46,564 nucleotides of DNA from an uncultured bacterium (GCA_903927265.1 CAIYMF010000343.1:1-46564), one strand, 5' to 3'. Counted from the stretch's first letter, positions 16,006 through 24,094 are shown. Notes: generated by a model not told the origin, from the sequence alone. Program-made: numbers and translations.

Positions 16006-17628
16006 ATGGACGTGAGTACTCGGCTAGGAGGGCAGCACAGCGAGCTACCCGCGTGGAGTCGGCGCATGGTGTTGCTCTCGCGCGCCGCCGTTCTCACCCT
16101 GTGCTGGCTGATCGCCGTCGCCTCTGGGGCACTGACCGAACTCGTGATTCCCCTGCTGGCACTCACCGGTCTCGCTGGAATTATGAGCCTGCCGCTGCGT
16201 CCGACGTGGAGCACTGTCAGCCCCATGATCGAAGGGGCGTTGGCCGCTGCGGTGGTCGCCTCCGTACCGAGCCTTCCCGACCCGCTCCTGCTGTACCTTC
16301 TCGTCCCTCCCCTTGCCGCAGGCCTTCTTCGGGGTGCCGTTGCCACGTTGCTGACCTCCGCCATCACGGCCGCATCGCTGGTCATCGTTCGAGGAGTCGC
16401 CGGCACCCTGGGCTCAGTGAGCGACCGCACCGCTCTCATCCAATGGGTGGGTCTCGGGCTCGCTGTGGGTCTGGTCGGCGCGTGGGGACGTTGGTCGACA
16501 CTGCGGGCAATTGCTGGAAGCAACGAGTACCTCGAGGCAAACCGCCTGCTCACCCAATTGCGCGATCTCGCGCGCACACTTCCGACCGGCTTCGACGAAA
16601 TCGGAATCGCTGCATCGCTGCTGACCGAACTTCGCGATGGAGTCGGGGCCGAACAGGCCATCGTGTCGGGACTGACTGAAAGTGGACGGTTGGCACCACT
16701 AGCCAGCGTGGGGGCCGATCGCGCGATGTGGGGTGCCGGCGCACCAACCGGGCCCTGGCAGGAGGCCCTCGACTCCGCTGGAGTTGTGACGTTTACTCGC
16801 CGACTCGATGAGTCTCCAGGACACACCATGCTCACGCCTTTGCAGTTGGGATCGCGCTGCATCGGAGTTGTGGGACTCAGCCGCAGCGCAGCACCCTTCA
16901 GCGACGACGAACAGCAACTCATTTCCCAGCGTGTCGACGACACCGCGCTTCGCCTGGACACCGGTCGATTGTTCAGCGACATGCGCGCCTGGGCCACTGT
17001 GGAAGAACGTCGTCGTCTCTCACGCGAGATTCACGACGGCATCGCTCAGGAACTCGCGGGCTTGGGGTTCCTGGTCGACGAACTCACCCGTAGTACTACC
17101 GACGATGCCACCCGCACAGATCTCGGTGACGTGCGGACCGAGATCACCCGCATGGTTTCGGAATTGCGATTGTCGATCTTCGACTTGCGCAGCCAAGTGG
17201 AGCCGAGCGCCGGCCTTGGCACGGCTCTGAGCGACTACGTTCGGCAGGTCGGCGCCTTGGCTGGTCTCACCGTGCACCTTGTGTTAGACGAAGATGTTCG
17301 ACGCCTTGGCATCGAAACTGAAACCGAACTGCTGCGGATCGCACAGGAAGCAATCACGAACGCACGTCGCCACGCACAAGCACGCAACCTCTGGGTTGAA
17401 CTACGGGTCGAACCGCCCTATGCCTTTCTTCAGGTATCCGATGACGGCATCGGACTCGGTAGTACGCGCGACGACAGTTTCGGACTTGAGATCATGCGCG
17501 AGCGTGCCTCGCGGATCGGTGCCTCCCTCGAATTCCGCCCACGCAGTGGCGGCGGTACGGTCGTTGAGGCCGTGCTCGGTGAACTTTCCAACTCGCAAAT
17601 GCACGCTCTCGAGAGGGGCAGCACGTGA
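16006..17628 (+). CDS. NarL-type sensor histidine kinase with membrane and GAF domains
   Basis: The first about 170 residues form five or six membrane helices with very short loops, followed by a GAF domain (about 190-320), a HisKA_3 dimerisation domain with the phospho-acceptor His343 in SREIHDGIAQELAGL, and an HATPase_c domain (EAITNARRHAQA, DDGIGL, GLEIMRERA). The stimulus is likely membrane-linked because there is no large outer domain. The stop overlaps the GTG of the response regulator, so they are a cognate pair. Position right after tadC suggests, but does not prove, control of the pilus. Confidence 0.92.
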   Translation: MDVSTRLGGQHSELPAWSRRMVLLSRAAVLTLCWLIAVASGALTELVIPLLALTGLAGIMSLPLRPTWSTVSPMIEGALAAAVVASVPSLPDPLLLYLLVPPLAAGLLRGAVATLLTSAITAASLVIVRGVAGTLGSVSDRTALIQWVGLGLAVGLVGAWGRWSTLRAIAGSNEYLEANRLLTQLRDLARTLPTGFDEIGIAASLLTELRDGVGAEQAIVSGLTESGRLAPLASVGADRAMWGAGAPTGPWQEALDSAGVVTFTRRLDESPGHTMLTPLQLGSRCIGVVGLSRSAAPFSDDEQQLISQRVDDTALRLDTGRLFSDMRAWATVEERRRLSREIHDGIAQELAGLGFLVDELTRSTTDDATRTDLGDVRTEITRMVSELRLSIFDLRSQVEPSAGLGTALSDYVRQVGALAGLTVHLVLDEDVRRLGIETETELLRIAQEAITNARRHAQARNLWVELRVEPPYAFLQVSDDGIGLGSTRDDSFGLEIMRERASRIGASLEFRPRSGGGTVVEAVLGELSNSQMHALERGST

Positions 17629-18266
17629 GCATCACAGTTCTCATCGTCGACGACCATGACCTCATCCGTCAGGGACTACGCCGCGCATTCGAGCGAGACG
17701 GTGAATTCGAGGTAGTCGGCGAGGCGGCCACGGTGGCCGACGCGCAACGCCTCATCACGCTGGTCACTCCCCAGGTGGTGATTCTCGACGTGCGCCTCCC
17801 CGACGGAAGCGGCGCTGACCTCGCTCGCTCGGCACGGCTTGAAGACCCTGAACTCGGCATCGTCATGCTCACCATGTACGCCGGGGATGAGCAACTTTTC
17901 GATGCACTCGACGCAGGTGCCAGCGCTTTCGTTCCGAAGAACGCTCCGGCCGACGACGTGGTCGCAGCAGCGAGGCACGCGGCCGCTTCACCACGTGCCT
18001 TCACCGCCAGCGATCTTTCCGAGGCCATGAAGCGCCGCATGTCACCCAGCGGCCCCCAACTCAGTCCGCGTGAGCGTGAGGTACTTGACCTCTTGGCCGA
18101 AGGACTCGGAGTCGCCCAGATTTCCAAGCAGTTGTACATCTCCGAATCAACAACCAAGACGCACATCTCCAAGCTCTACGACAAGCTCGGGGCCGGTAAC
18201 AGAGCGCAGGCCCTGATGACAGCTTTGCGTCTCGGGCTGCTCAAGCAGGGGGACGTGACGAGTTAG
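17625..18266 (+). CDS. NarL/FixJ-family response regulator
   Basis: The 213 residues have an N-terminal receiver (DD at 9-10, phospho-acceptor Asp55 in ILDVRLPDG, Thr in MLTMYAG, Lys in VPKNAPAD) and a C-terminal LuxR-type helix-turn-helix (LSPREREVLDLLAEGL, then STTKTHISKLYDKLGAGNRA in parts). It starts with GTG in a GTGA overlap with the kinase gene, so both are translated together. It should bind DNA as a phosphorylated dimer. Its targets are unknown; the facing flp gene is the nearest candidate. Confidence 0.95.
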   Translation: MSITVLIVDDHDLIRQGLRRAFERDGEFEVVGEAATVADAQRLITLVTPQVVILDVRLPDGSGADLARSARLEDPELGIVMLTMYAGDEQLFDALDAGASAFVPKNAPADDVVAAARHAAASPRAFTASDLSEAMKRRMSPSGPQLSPREREVLDLLAEGLGVAQISKQLYISESTTKTHISKLYDKLGAGNRAQALMTALRLGLLKQGDVTS

Positions 18267-18272
18267 TCACGT
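18253..18272 (+). terminator. Hairpin over the end of the response-regulator gene
   Basis: ACGTGAC and GTCACGT form a perfect 7-bp stem around GAGTTA, covering the stop codon. There is no run of T after it, so it may be a weak or Rho-assisted terminator that separates the regulator from the facing flp gene. Confidence 0.4.
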
Positions 18273-18298
18273 TGCCCAGCACGCTCATCGGTCGCGAG

Positions 18299-18481
18299 TT
18301 AACAGGTTGACGACGGCGTGCTGATTGACGTGCAGGCTTGACTAAAGGCGGTCTTGACCTTGCCGCCGAGCAGGAAGACAACTCCCGCGATGACAGCAGC
18401 AACAGCGGCAATCAGCAGTCCGTATTCGACAGCCGATGCGCCCGCATCGCGGCGAAGCGTGGTTCGAATTCGATTCATCAT
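18299..18481 (-). CDS. flp: Flp-type pilin, major Tad pilus subunit
   Basis: The 60-residue product has the class IVb pilin form: a short basic leader (MMNRIRTTLRRDAG), the processing site Gly before ASAVEYGLL with Glu and Tyr at +5 and +6, a hydrophobic helix and a short tail ending in two Cys (QACTS and SSTC). The Cys pair could make a disulfide. The ATG at 18481 has GGGAG 6 nt upstream; the next codon is also ATG. It is convergent to the two-component genes and downstream of the lipoprotein gene on the same strand. No prepilin peptidase gene is present in the window. Confidence 0.93.
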   Translation of the reverse strand: MMNRIRTTLRRDAGASAVEYGLLIAAVAAVIAGVVFLLGGKVKTAFSQACTSISTPSSTC

Positions 18482-18504
18482 GGTTTCTCCCGTGGGTGGT
18501 CGCC

Positions 18505-18519
18505 GCCTCACGGTGAGGC
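18505..18519. promoter_or_regulatory. Inverted repeat in the flp leader
   Basis: GCCTCA-CGG-TGAGGC is a perfect inverted repeat about 24 bp before the flp start codon. A looser version (CTCAC-GGCGT-GTGAG) lies at 18674-18688. It could be an operator or an mRNA hairpin close to the ribosome site. Confidence 0.35.
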
Positions 18520-18704
18520 TGCCGAACCAGAGTGCCGCGGCGCGGCTCCGCTGAATGCCGTTGTCCACAGTTCGTACCGGCGCCAGCCTGCCCATGAGGA
18601 AAGCGGGTGACCTGCATCCGTCAGAGAACGCGTCACCGTCACCCAGCCGCCGATGACCCTGACTGTCACCACGCTCACGGCGTGTGAGGTTGGGCCCGAA
18701 CGAA

Positions 18705-20114
18705 TCAGACGCGCCGTTGACCTTGAGTAGCCCAGAGAGTCAAGGCGGCCTGCCATCGCTGCACCAGGGCGCTTCGGCTCAACGACAACGAACGAAGGGC
18801 CTCATCGACGTTCTTCTCCGAGTCAGTGGCGGTGCCTGAGGCGACCTGATCATAGAAGGCGACCAATCCGTCAACACCCAGCCGATCAGCAAGCCACAGA
18901 CATACCGTCCACGCAGCGTGATAGTCACGCGCGAGGTGCGGGTTTACTCCATCAAACGCATCGGATGTGGGCAACGCGGACGGCACGTTGCCGTTGTTCA
19001 CATCGGCGAACAAGTCGGCCGCTGCAGTCGACAGTCGCACCCCACTGTCGTGGTACCCGACGAATTCGGCGATGCCCTCCTCAAGCCAGAGCGGCGTCGA
19101 CGACGTGCTCGCAGAGCGAAGCACCACATGGGTTGCTTCGTGGCGCAGCACGATCATTCGACCCAGCGGTGGCTGCCCATCAAATACCGAGCGACTGAGC
19201 CACACTCGATCAGCGCCCGCCTGATTTCCAGCGGCCGAGGTCGTCGTGACAGCTGCCACTTGGCGCAGCGCGGATTCCGGGCGATCAAGGAGTCGAGCCA
19301 TCATGGCGGTGTCTTGCGGTACAACGACCAGTGGTCCGCCCGTGATCTGGCGCCTACCTAGCAGTGCGGTGACATCCGACATGGCAGCACGCTCACGTGC
19401 CGCCACCTCATCGAGTTCCTCCTGCGGGACATCGCCCACCCCCATTGCCACGACCTCACCGGCGCGAGCGATGGACACATCACCGGCCTCCCACGGAAGT
19501 TCGGCGTGCGTCGACGACTCTTCACGCACCTTCCAGCCCGCATTCGTTGCCACCATCTGCAGCGACTCCTGCGTCAGCGAATCGGCTGAATCCACTCCGT
19601 CAATTCGAATGTGCAGCACCACAGTGATCGGACGTAACCCAGCCGAATCAGCCGACGACCCGCTGTCGACGAGTTCGTAACGCCACTGTGCCCATGGAAC
19701 CACCGCAATGCGCCTCCACATCCGATGAGCGTCATTGAGCGAAGCCGGTCGTGAATGATCGACCGTCGCGAGAAACTCGGATTCATTTCCGGAAAGCACG
19801 GCAGCGGCGCGCGTACTCAGGACTTCAGCGATAGCCAGCAAGGCCGAATCTGACGCGGCCCCCTCATCAACTGTTGGAATGTCTCCCGCCAAGGTGCGGC
19901 CGGGTTCACCAGACACCGCCGGAGGGGGAGGTGACGCCTTCGTACCTGTCGACGCCTGCGGCACCACCGCGCAGGCCGCCAGCAGGCAACTCGCCAGCAG
20001 GTAACTCGGCAGAGCTGCACGGGACGCAAAAGCTGCACGGGTCGCCAGTGCTGCACGGGTCGCCAGTGCTGCACGGGTCGGCGCGGCAGCAGCAGAGTCG
20101 GCGCGGGGAGTCAC
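18705..20114 (-). CDS. Lipoprotein with gluzincin-type metalloprotease motif
   Basis: The 469-residue precursor has an Ala/Arg-rich leader and two possible lipoboxes (LASC, Cys43; LAAC, Cys48), so it should be exported and lipidated. A C-terminal peptidase MA-like domain contains HEATH (His325, Glu326, His329) and the third zinc-ligand region LEEGIAEF (345-350). The middle part (90-200) looks like an NTF2- or lipid-binding-type alpha+beta region. A TAGCGT box lies 6 nt before the GTG start, so the mRNA is probably leaderless. The gene is just upstream of flp on the same strand; whether it acts on pili or cell wall is unknown. Confidence 0.85.
   Translation of the reverse strand: MTPRADSAAAAPTRAALATRAALATRAAFASRAALPSYLLASCLLAACAVVPQASTGTKASPPPPAVSGEPGRTLAGDIPTVDEGAASDSALLAIAEVLSTRAAAVLSGNESEFLATVDHSRPASLNDAHRMWRRIAVVPWAQWRYELVDSGSSADSAGLRPITVVLHIRIDGVDSADSLTQESLQMVATNAGWKVREESSTHAELPWEAGDVSIARAGEVVAMGVGDVPQEELDEVAARERAAMSDVTALLGRRQITGGPLVVVPQDTAMMARLLDRPESALRQVAAVTTTSAAGNQAGADRVWLSRSVFDGQPPLGRMIVLRHEATHVVLRSASTSSTPLWLEEGIAEFVGYHDSGVRLSTAAADLFADVNNGNVPSALPTSDAFDGVNPHLARDYHAAWTVCLWLADRLGVDGLVAFYDQVASGTATDSEKNVDEALRSLSLSRSALVQRWQAALTLWATQGQRRV
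20007..20078 (-). repeat. Four 18-bp repeats encoding TRAALA units in the signal peptide
   Basis: Two copies are exact (ACCCGTGCAGCACTGGCG) and two are diverged. They encode TRAALA, TRAALA, TRAAFA and SRAALP, extending the n-region of the lipoprotein leader. Confidence 0.9.
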
Positions 20115-20120
20115 TCCACC

Positions 20121-20126
20121 ACGCTA
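20121..20126 (-). promoter_or_regulatory. -10 box (TAGCGT) for a leaderless lipoprotein mRNA
   Basis: TAGCGT on the minus strand ends 6 nt before the GTG at 20114. A GGTGGA in the same gap could also aid ribosome binding. Confidence 0.45.
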
Positions 20127-20142
20127 ACCCCACACAGTTCGT

Positions 20143-20439
20143 TCAGTGTGCAGGGCGCTCGACTGGTGCACTGTCAGACATCAACCGCAGCGGTGGGACC
20201 AGACCAGAGTCAGCAAGCACGGCCAACGCCGCCACCTCAGCAGCATCAAGATCGGTGCTGGCCTCCGCAGGGTCGGCCAAGAAGAAACTGACCACACAGT
20301 CAGTGCACCCCACCGGCCGGGCGGTGCACAGCGCACAGTCGATCACGAGGGACGGTTCGCCGCGAAGCTGTGAACCGGAACTGAGGGCACCCCCGATGGA
20401 CAGCACGGGAAGGGTGCGGGCTTGAGACTGATCGTTCAC
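20143..20439 (-). CDS. Small Cys-rich protein of unknown function
   Basis: The 98-residue protein centres on CALCTARPVGCTDCVVSFFL, in which four Cys are spaced C-x2-C, then C-x2-C, a likely metal or Fe-S site. A helix with DLDAAEVAALAVLADSGLVPPLRLM follows. The GTG at 20439 has GGAGG 6 nt upstream; longer frames from 20508 or 20526 lack a ribosome site. It is transcribed away from the DnaQ-UvrC-like gene and toward the lipoprotein gene. I do not know its function. Confidence 0.75.
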   Translation of the reverse strand: MNDQSQARTLPVLSIGGALSSGSQLRGEPSLVIDCALCTARPVGCTDCVVSFFLADPAEASTDLDAAEVAALAVLADSGLVPPLRLMSDSAPVERPAH

Positions 20440-20595
20440 GTGGACCTCCAGGGACCTGCGGGAGGGGACCCGCGTCGTGAATCGAACGCTAGAAGAAGGG
20501 TCTGACATCGCCGACTCCCTCCTCAATGGAGCGGCGGCGCCTATTTGCCGACACCTTCACGCGCGTCGGTGCGCCCCCATGTCACACCCCACTCC

Positions 20596-20601
20596 TAACG
20601 T
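20596..20601 (+). promoter_or_regulatory. -10 box (TAACGT) for a leaderless nuclease mRNA
   Basis: TAACGT ends 7 nt before the ATG at 20609, with no Shine-Dalgarno. It supports this ATG over earlier in-frame starts. Confidence 0.5.
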
Positions 20602-20608
20602 GGTCGTC

Positions 20609-22387
20609 ATGTCCGTCGCCGTGCAATCAACTCTCGACGAGTTGGGCACACCCCTGCGCGACGTCACCTTCGTCGTGGTTGACCTTGAGACCACCGGTGG
20701 TTCGCCTGCTGACTGTGGCATCACCGAAATCGGTGCGGTCAAAATTCGCGGTGGCGAAGTACTCGGCGAATTTCAGACCCTGGTCAATCCCGGGGTGAGT
20801 ATTGCGCCATTTATTGCACTACTCACGGGCATCACTGACGCGATGCTCGTCGACGCCCCGCCACTACGCTCCGCCCTGCCCGCCTTCCTCGAATTCGCAC
20901 AGGGTTGCGTACTCGTCGCCCACAACGCACCATTCGATATCGGTTTTCTGCGTGCGGGCTGCGACTCCCTCGACATTGCGTGGCCCACCTTCAGCGTTCT
21001 CGACACCGCGCGCATCGCACGCGCCACACTGCCGCGCGACGAAGTAGCCAATTGCAAACTGGCTACGCTCGCCGCGCATTTTCATGCCACCACCAGCCCT
21101 ACTCACCGGGCACTCGACGACGCGCGCGCAACGGTTGATGTGTTGCACGCTCTCCTCGAACGACTCGGTCGCCTCGGCGTGCAGTCACTCGAAGAACTCA
21201 GCGGAGTCACTCGTCGGGTCTCCAGCGCACAGCGCAACAAGCGTCACCTGGCCGACAATTTGCCCGACTCCCCCGGCGTCTACCTTTTCCGCGACCACAG
21301 TGGTCGCGTGCTCTATGTCGGAAAGTCACGGCGAGTCCGAACACGCGTGCGCTCGTACTTCACGGCCAGCGAACAGCGGCGACGGATGGCCGAAATGATC
21401 GCGATCACCGAGCGGGTTGATGCCATCGCCTGCTCCAGCGATCTCGAAGCATGCGTGCGCGAACTGCGCCTGATCGTTGAACATCGACCTGCCTATAACC
21501 GGCGGTCCAAGAACCCAGAACGCGTCGTCTGGCTCAAACTCACCACCGACGCATTTCCGCGACTCTCCCTTGTGCGTGGTTGTCGCGACGACTCCGATCG
21601 CGGCGCTGCCTACCTCGGACCTTTTAGTTCACGCTCTTCGGCCGAACTCGCCACCGAGGCCCTTCTCCAGGCCATTCCGCTCCGCACCTGCACCACGCGC
21701 ATTTCACCGCGCAGCAGCAACCACGGGTCAGCGTGCGCACTTGCCGACATGGGTCGTTGCGGCGCTCCGTGTACCGGGCAGCAGTCCACTGACGACTACG
21801 CAGTCCTTGCCGACCTCGCGCGTCATGCCATCACCGTCGATCCCCGACCAGTTGTCGACGCGGTGCAGCAACGACTCACCCACCTTGTCGCCGATGAACG
21901 CTTCGAAGATGCCGCGCTCTGGCGTGACCGACTCTCCTCATTCATCCGCGGAGCCGCCCGATTCCAACGACTTGCGTCCCTGCGCTCACTCGATCAGATC
22001 GTGGCAGCCGCCCCCACCGACGACCGAGGGTGGCAGATCCACATCATCCGCAACGCGCGATTGGTCGCCGCTGGCACCGCCGCACGCGGAGCCGATCCCC
22101 ATTCCCTCATCGAGGCGCTCCTCGTCACCGCCGATCAGCCCGCGATGCCACCCGATGACGGCGCGGCCGTCGAAGAGGCTGAAATGTTGCTGCGGTGGCT
22201 CGAAGCACCCGGAACTCGACTCGTGCACATTTCCGGCGACTGGTGCTCACCTGCCCTCGGCGCTGGTGGCCTCGTACAGCAGGTAGTCATTACTCCTGCG
22301 CGAGATCCTGAGCAGATGCACGGCAGTCCCGCCGCCGGATGGAGCACCGTTTCTCGCCCTATCGCCACCTACCGTTCCAACGGGTGA
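20609..22387 (+). CDS. DnaQ-like exonuclease fused to UvrC-type GIY-YIG nuclease
   Basis: The N-terminal half is a DEDDh 3'-5' exonuclease: DLET (Asp25, Glu27), HNAPFD (Asp110) and HRALDD (His166, Asp171). The C-terminal half starts with a GIY-YIG domain (PGVYLFRD, VLYVGKS, Glu285 before LIVEHRPAYN) and has a UVR-like segment (DERFEDAALWRDRL). It lacks the UvrC RNase H-like and HhH domains, so only one incision activity is expected, as in Cho. Rv2191 of M. tuberculosis has the same make-up and position. I chose the ATG at 20609 because of the -10 box; ATG 20579 is possible. A role in DNA repair is inferred. Confidence 0.9.
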   Translation: MSVAVQSTLDELGTPLRDVTFVVVDLETTGGSPADCGITEIGAVKIRGGEVLGEFQTLVNPGVSIAPFIALLTGITDAMLVDAPPLRSALPAFLEFAQGCVLVAHNAPFDIGFLRAGCDSLDIAWPTFSVLDTARIARATLPRDEVANCKLATLAAHFHATTSPTHRALDDARATVDVLHALLERLGRLGVQSLEELSGVTRRVSSAQRNKRHLADNLPDSPGVYLFRDHSGRVLYVGKSRRVRTRVRSYFTASEQRRRMAEMIAITERVDAIACSSDLEACVRELRLIVEHRPAYNRRSKNPERVVWLKLTTDAFPRLSLVRGCRDDSDRGAAYLGPFSSRSSAELATEALLQAIPLRTCTTRISPRSSNHGSACALADMGRCGAPCTGQQSTDDYAVLADLARHAITVDPRPVVDAVQQRLTHLVADERFEDAALWRDRLSSFIRGAARFQRLASLRSLDQIVAAAPTDDRGWQIHIIRNARLVAAGTAARGADPHSLIEALLVTADQPAMPPDDGAAVEEAEMLLRWLEAPGTRLVHISGDWCSPALGAGGLVQQVVITPARDPEQMHGSPAAGWSTVSRPIATYRSNG

Positions 22388-22444
22388 CGGCGAACCGTTT
22401 CGCACCGCGGTGAATCACGCTCACCCCGGTACTCAGCAAACAGT

Positions 22445-23545
22445 TCAGGAATCCAACGCCAACTGACTTGACAGCGCGCTCCACCGATCAAGCAGATCGG
22501 CCGTCGCCCCCGATGCCATGGCCTCGAAAGCGCGCACTAGGTGCTCGGCTACTCGGGAGTTCAGATCTCCCGTGATCGTTTCTCCTCGGGCCGCCGCATC
22601 TGCAACCAGCGCCGTCGCCGCATTCAGAGCCACAGCATCACGCACCGCTGCCAGCGCACCTTCGGTCTTCCCGGACAACACATCTCGCGCAATGCGCGCG
22701 TTGAACGCAGCGTCGCCGCCGCGCAAGGCACCCGCGTCCGGCACGGCGATTCCCAATGCCTGCGCGTCGATGCGTTCCTCCACCACCGACTCATCACCGC
22801 GGGTCGCATCCCACACCGCGGTCGCACCGCTGGTAGTCACTTCGTCGATTCCGTCAACGCCGCGCACCACCAAGGTGCGCTGACCAGCATGCGCTAGCAC
22901 GGTCGCCATCACCGGCCCAAGGCGCTCATCAGCGCAGCCAATCAGCGCGGCCGCGGGTGTCGCGGGGTTGGCAAGCGGGCCGAGCACATTGAAGACGGTC
23001 GGAATACCGATTTCACGTCGAGTGGGAGCCGCATGCCTCATCGCCGGGTGAAAGCGCGGCGCGAAGCAGAACCCAATACCGAGGGTCTCCACACACTCAA
23101 CAACTCCCGCGGGGCCAAGATCGATGGCAATGCCGAGCGCCTCCAGCACGTCCGCTGATCCGCACTGCGAACTCGCTGCACGATTTCCGTGCTTCACCAC
23201 ACGAGCACCGGCCGCAGCCGCCACTACGGCCGCCATGGTGGAAATGTTGACCATGTTCGCCTGATCGCCGCCGGTGCCCACGATGTCGAGTGCGGGTTGT
23301 GTCACCGTGATGCGCACGGCGTGGTCCAACATCGTTTCGACCAGGCCACCCACCTCGGCCGCATCTTCGCCTTTGGCACGAAGGGCCACGATGAATGCCG
23401 CCATCTGCGACGGAGACGCATTGCCTTCCATCACTTGCGCCATGGCCCACGCGGCACTTGAACGCGCGAGGTGTCGTCCGGCGAGCAGTTCGGTCAGAAT
23501 CCCTGGCCATGAATCACCATGCGGAACGACAGTGGCGTCAGACAT
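22445..23545 (-). CDS. trpD: Anthranilate phosphoribosyltransferase
   Basis: TrpD joins anthranilate to PRPP in tryptophan synthesis. The 366 residues show the PRPP-binding GTGGDQ, the NISTMAA segment, KHGNRAASSQCGSADVLE, the FCFAPRFHPAM anthranilate pocket and NVLGPLANP. Length is normal for the family. It stands alone among respiratory genes, as in M. tuberculosis (Rv2192c) and Streptomyces, away from other trp genes. It is convergent with the nuclease gene with a 57-nt gap. Confidence 0.96.
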   Translation of the reverse strand: MSDATVVPHGDSWPGILTELLAGRHLARSSAAWAMAQVMEGNASPSQMAAFIVALRAKGEDAAEVGGLVETMLDHAVRITVTQPALDIVGTGGDQANMVNISTMAAVVAAAAGARVVKHGNRAASSQCGSADVLEALGIAIDLGPAGVVECVETLGIGFCFAPRFHPAMRHAAPTRREIGIPTVFNVLGPLANPATPAAALIGCADERLGPVMATVLAHAGQRTLVVRGVDGIDEVTTSGATAVWDATRGDESVVEERIDAQALGIAVPDAGALRGGDAAFNARIARDVLSGKTEGALAAVRDAVALNAATALVADAAARGETITGDLNSRVAEHLVRAFEAMASGATADLLDRWSALSSQLALDS

Positions 23546-23565
23546 GAGCTGAGGTAGGCGCGAAA

Positions 23566-23979
23566 TCAGGCAGTCGCGACGGCAACGCGACTGCGCAGTA
23601 GCGAGGCCGCGGCCTCGGTAAGAACCGCCGGGTCAAGCGGATGCGGCACCACACCGTCAGCGCGAGACCAGGTGGCCAACCATGCGTCCTGGGCGCGACC
23701 GGTCAGCACCAACACAGGCGGGCACTTGAACACTTCGTCTTTCAGCGCCCGGCACACGCCCATGCCACCAGCAGGGGTGGCTTCCCCGTCGAGAATTGCC
23801 AGATCAATGCCACCCTCAGACATGCGACGCACTACCACTGGCTCAGTCGCGACTTCGATGTACTCAACACGCGGAAGTTCGGGGGCGGGACGACGTCCGA
23901 GCGCCGCGATCACCTGCGCGCGGCAGTTGGCGTCGCTGCTGTACAGGAGGACCGTGAGCGGTCGAGTCGATGAAGCCAC
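23566..23979 (-). CDS. Stand-alone receiver-like (CheY-type) protein
   Basis: The 137 residues follow the beta-alpha repeats of a receiver domain: PLTVLLYSSD, IDLAILDGEA with Asp in the phospho-acceptor place, and PPVLVLTGRAQDAW. No output domain follows. The Lys of the last strand seems absent (ADGVVPHPLDP), so it may not switch in the usual way. I chose the GTG at 23979 because a TACGAT box lies 6 nt before it; the open frame to 24312 runs through noncoding DNA. It precedes trpD on the same strand by 20 nt. Its partner is unknown. Confidence 0.82.
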   Translation of the reverse strand: MASSTRPLTVLLYSSDANCRAQVIAALGRRPAPELPRVEYIEVATEPVVVRRMSEGGIDLAILDGEATPAGGMGVCRALKDEVFKCPPVLVLTGRAQDAWLATWSRADGVVPHPLDPAVLTEAAASLLRSRVAVATA

Positions 23980-23985
23980 GAGACG

Positions 23986-23991
23986 ATCGTA
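23986..23991 (-). promoter_or_regulatory. -10 box (TACGAT) for a leaderless receiver-protein mRNA
   Basis: TACGAT on the minus strand ends 6 nt before the GTG at 23979. It may drive trpD too. Confidence 0.5.
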
Positions 23992-24075
23992 CCCGGCATC
24001 GAGCCGCCGGTGCGGCGGGGCACGAAAGGAGTGGCCCTTCCCAGATGCGAACCTACGGGAGCGCCCGAGCCAGAA

Positions 24076-24094
24076 TCGCATTAGGCTCACCTTG
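24076..24094 (+). promoter_or_regulatory. Possible promoter and DtxR/IdeR-like half-site before rubrerythrin
   Basis: TTAGGCTCACCT resembles the right two-thirds of the iron-regulator box TWAGGTWAGSCTWACCTWA (about 13 of 19 positions by eye). It also contains a -10-like TAGGCT (24082-24087). The leader then holds two copies of GTTCCCGACGA (24097 and 24111). The left half of the box is poor, so iron control is only possible. Confidence 0.35.

Noticed and set aside
15843-16679. 278-codon plus-strand open frame over the end of tadC and start of the kinase
   Set aside because: Its product is Arg/His/Ser-rich and it overlaps two well-supported genes.
15954-16997. 347-codon minus-strand open frame
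   Set aside because: It is antisense to the sensor kinase, Ser/Arg/Pro-rich and without a domain or ribosome site.
20007-20078. Short CRISPR-like repeats
   Set aside because: The 18-bp units are directly tandem with no spacers and keep the reading frame of a signal peptide.
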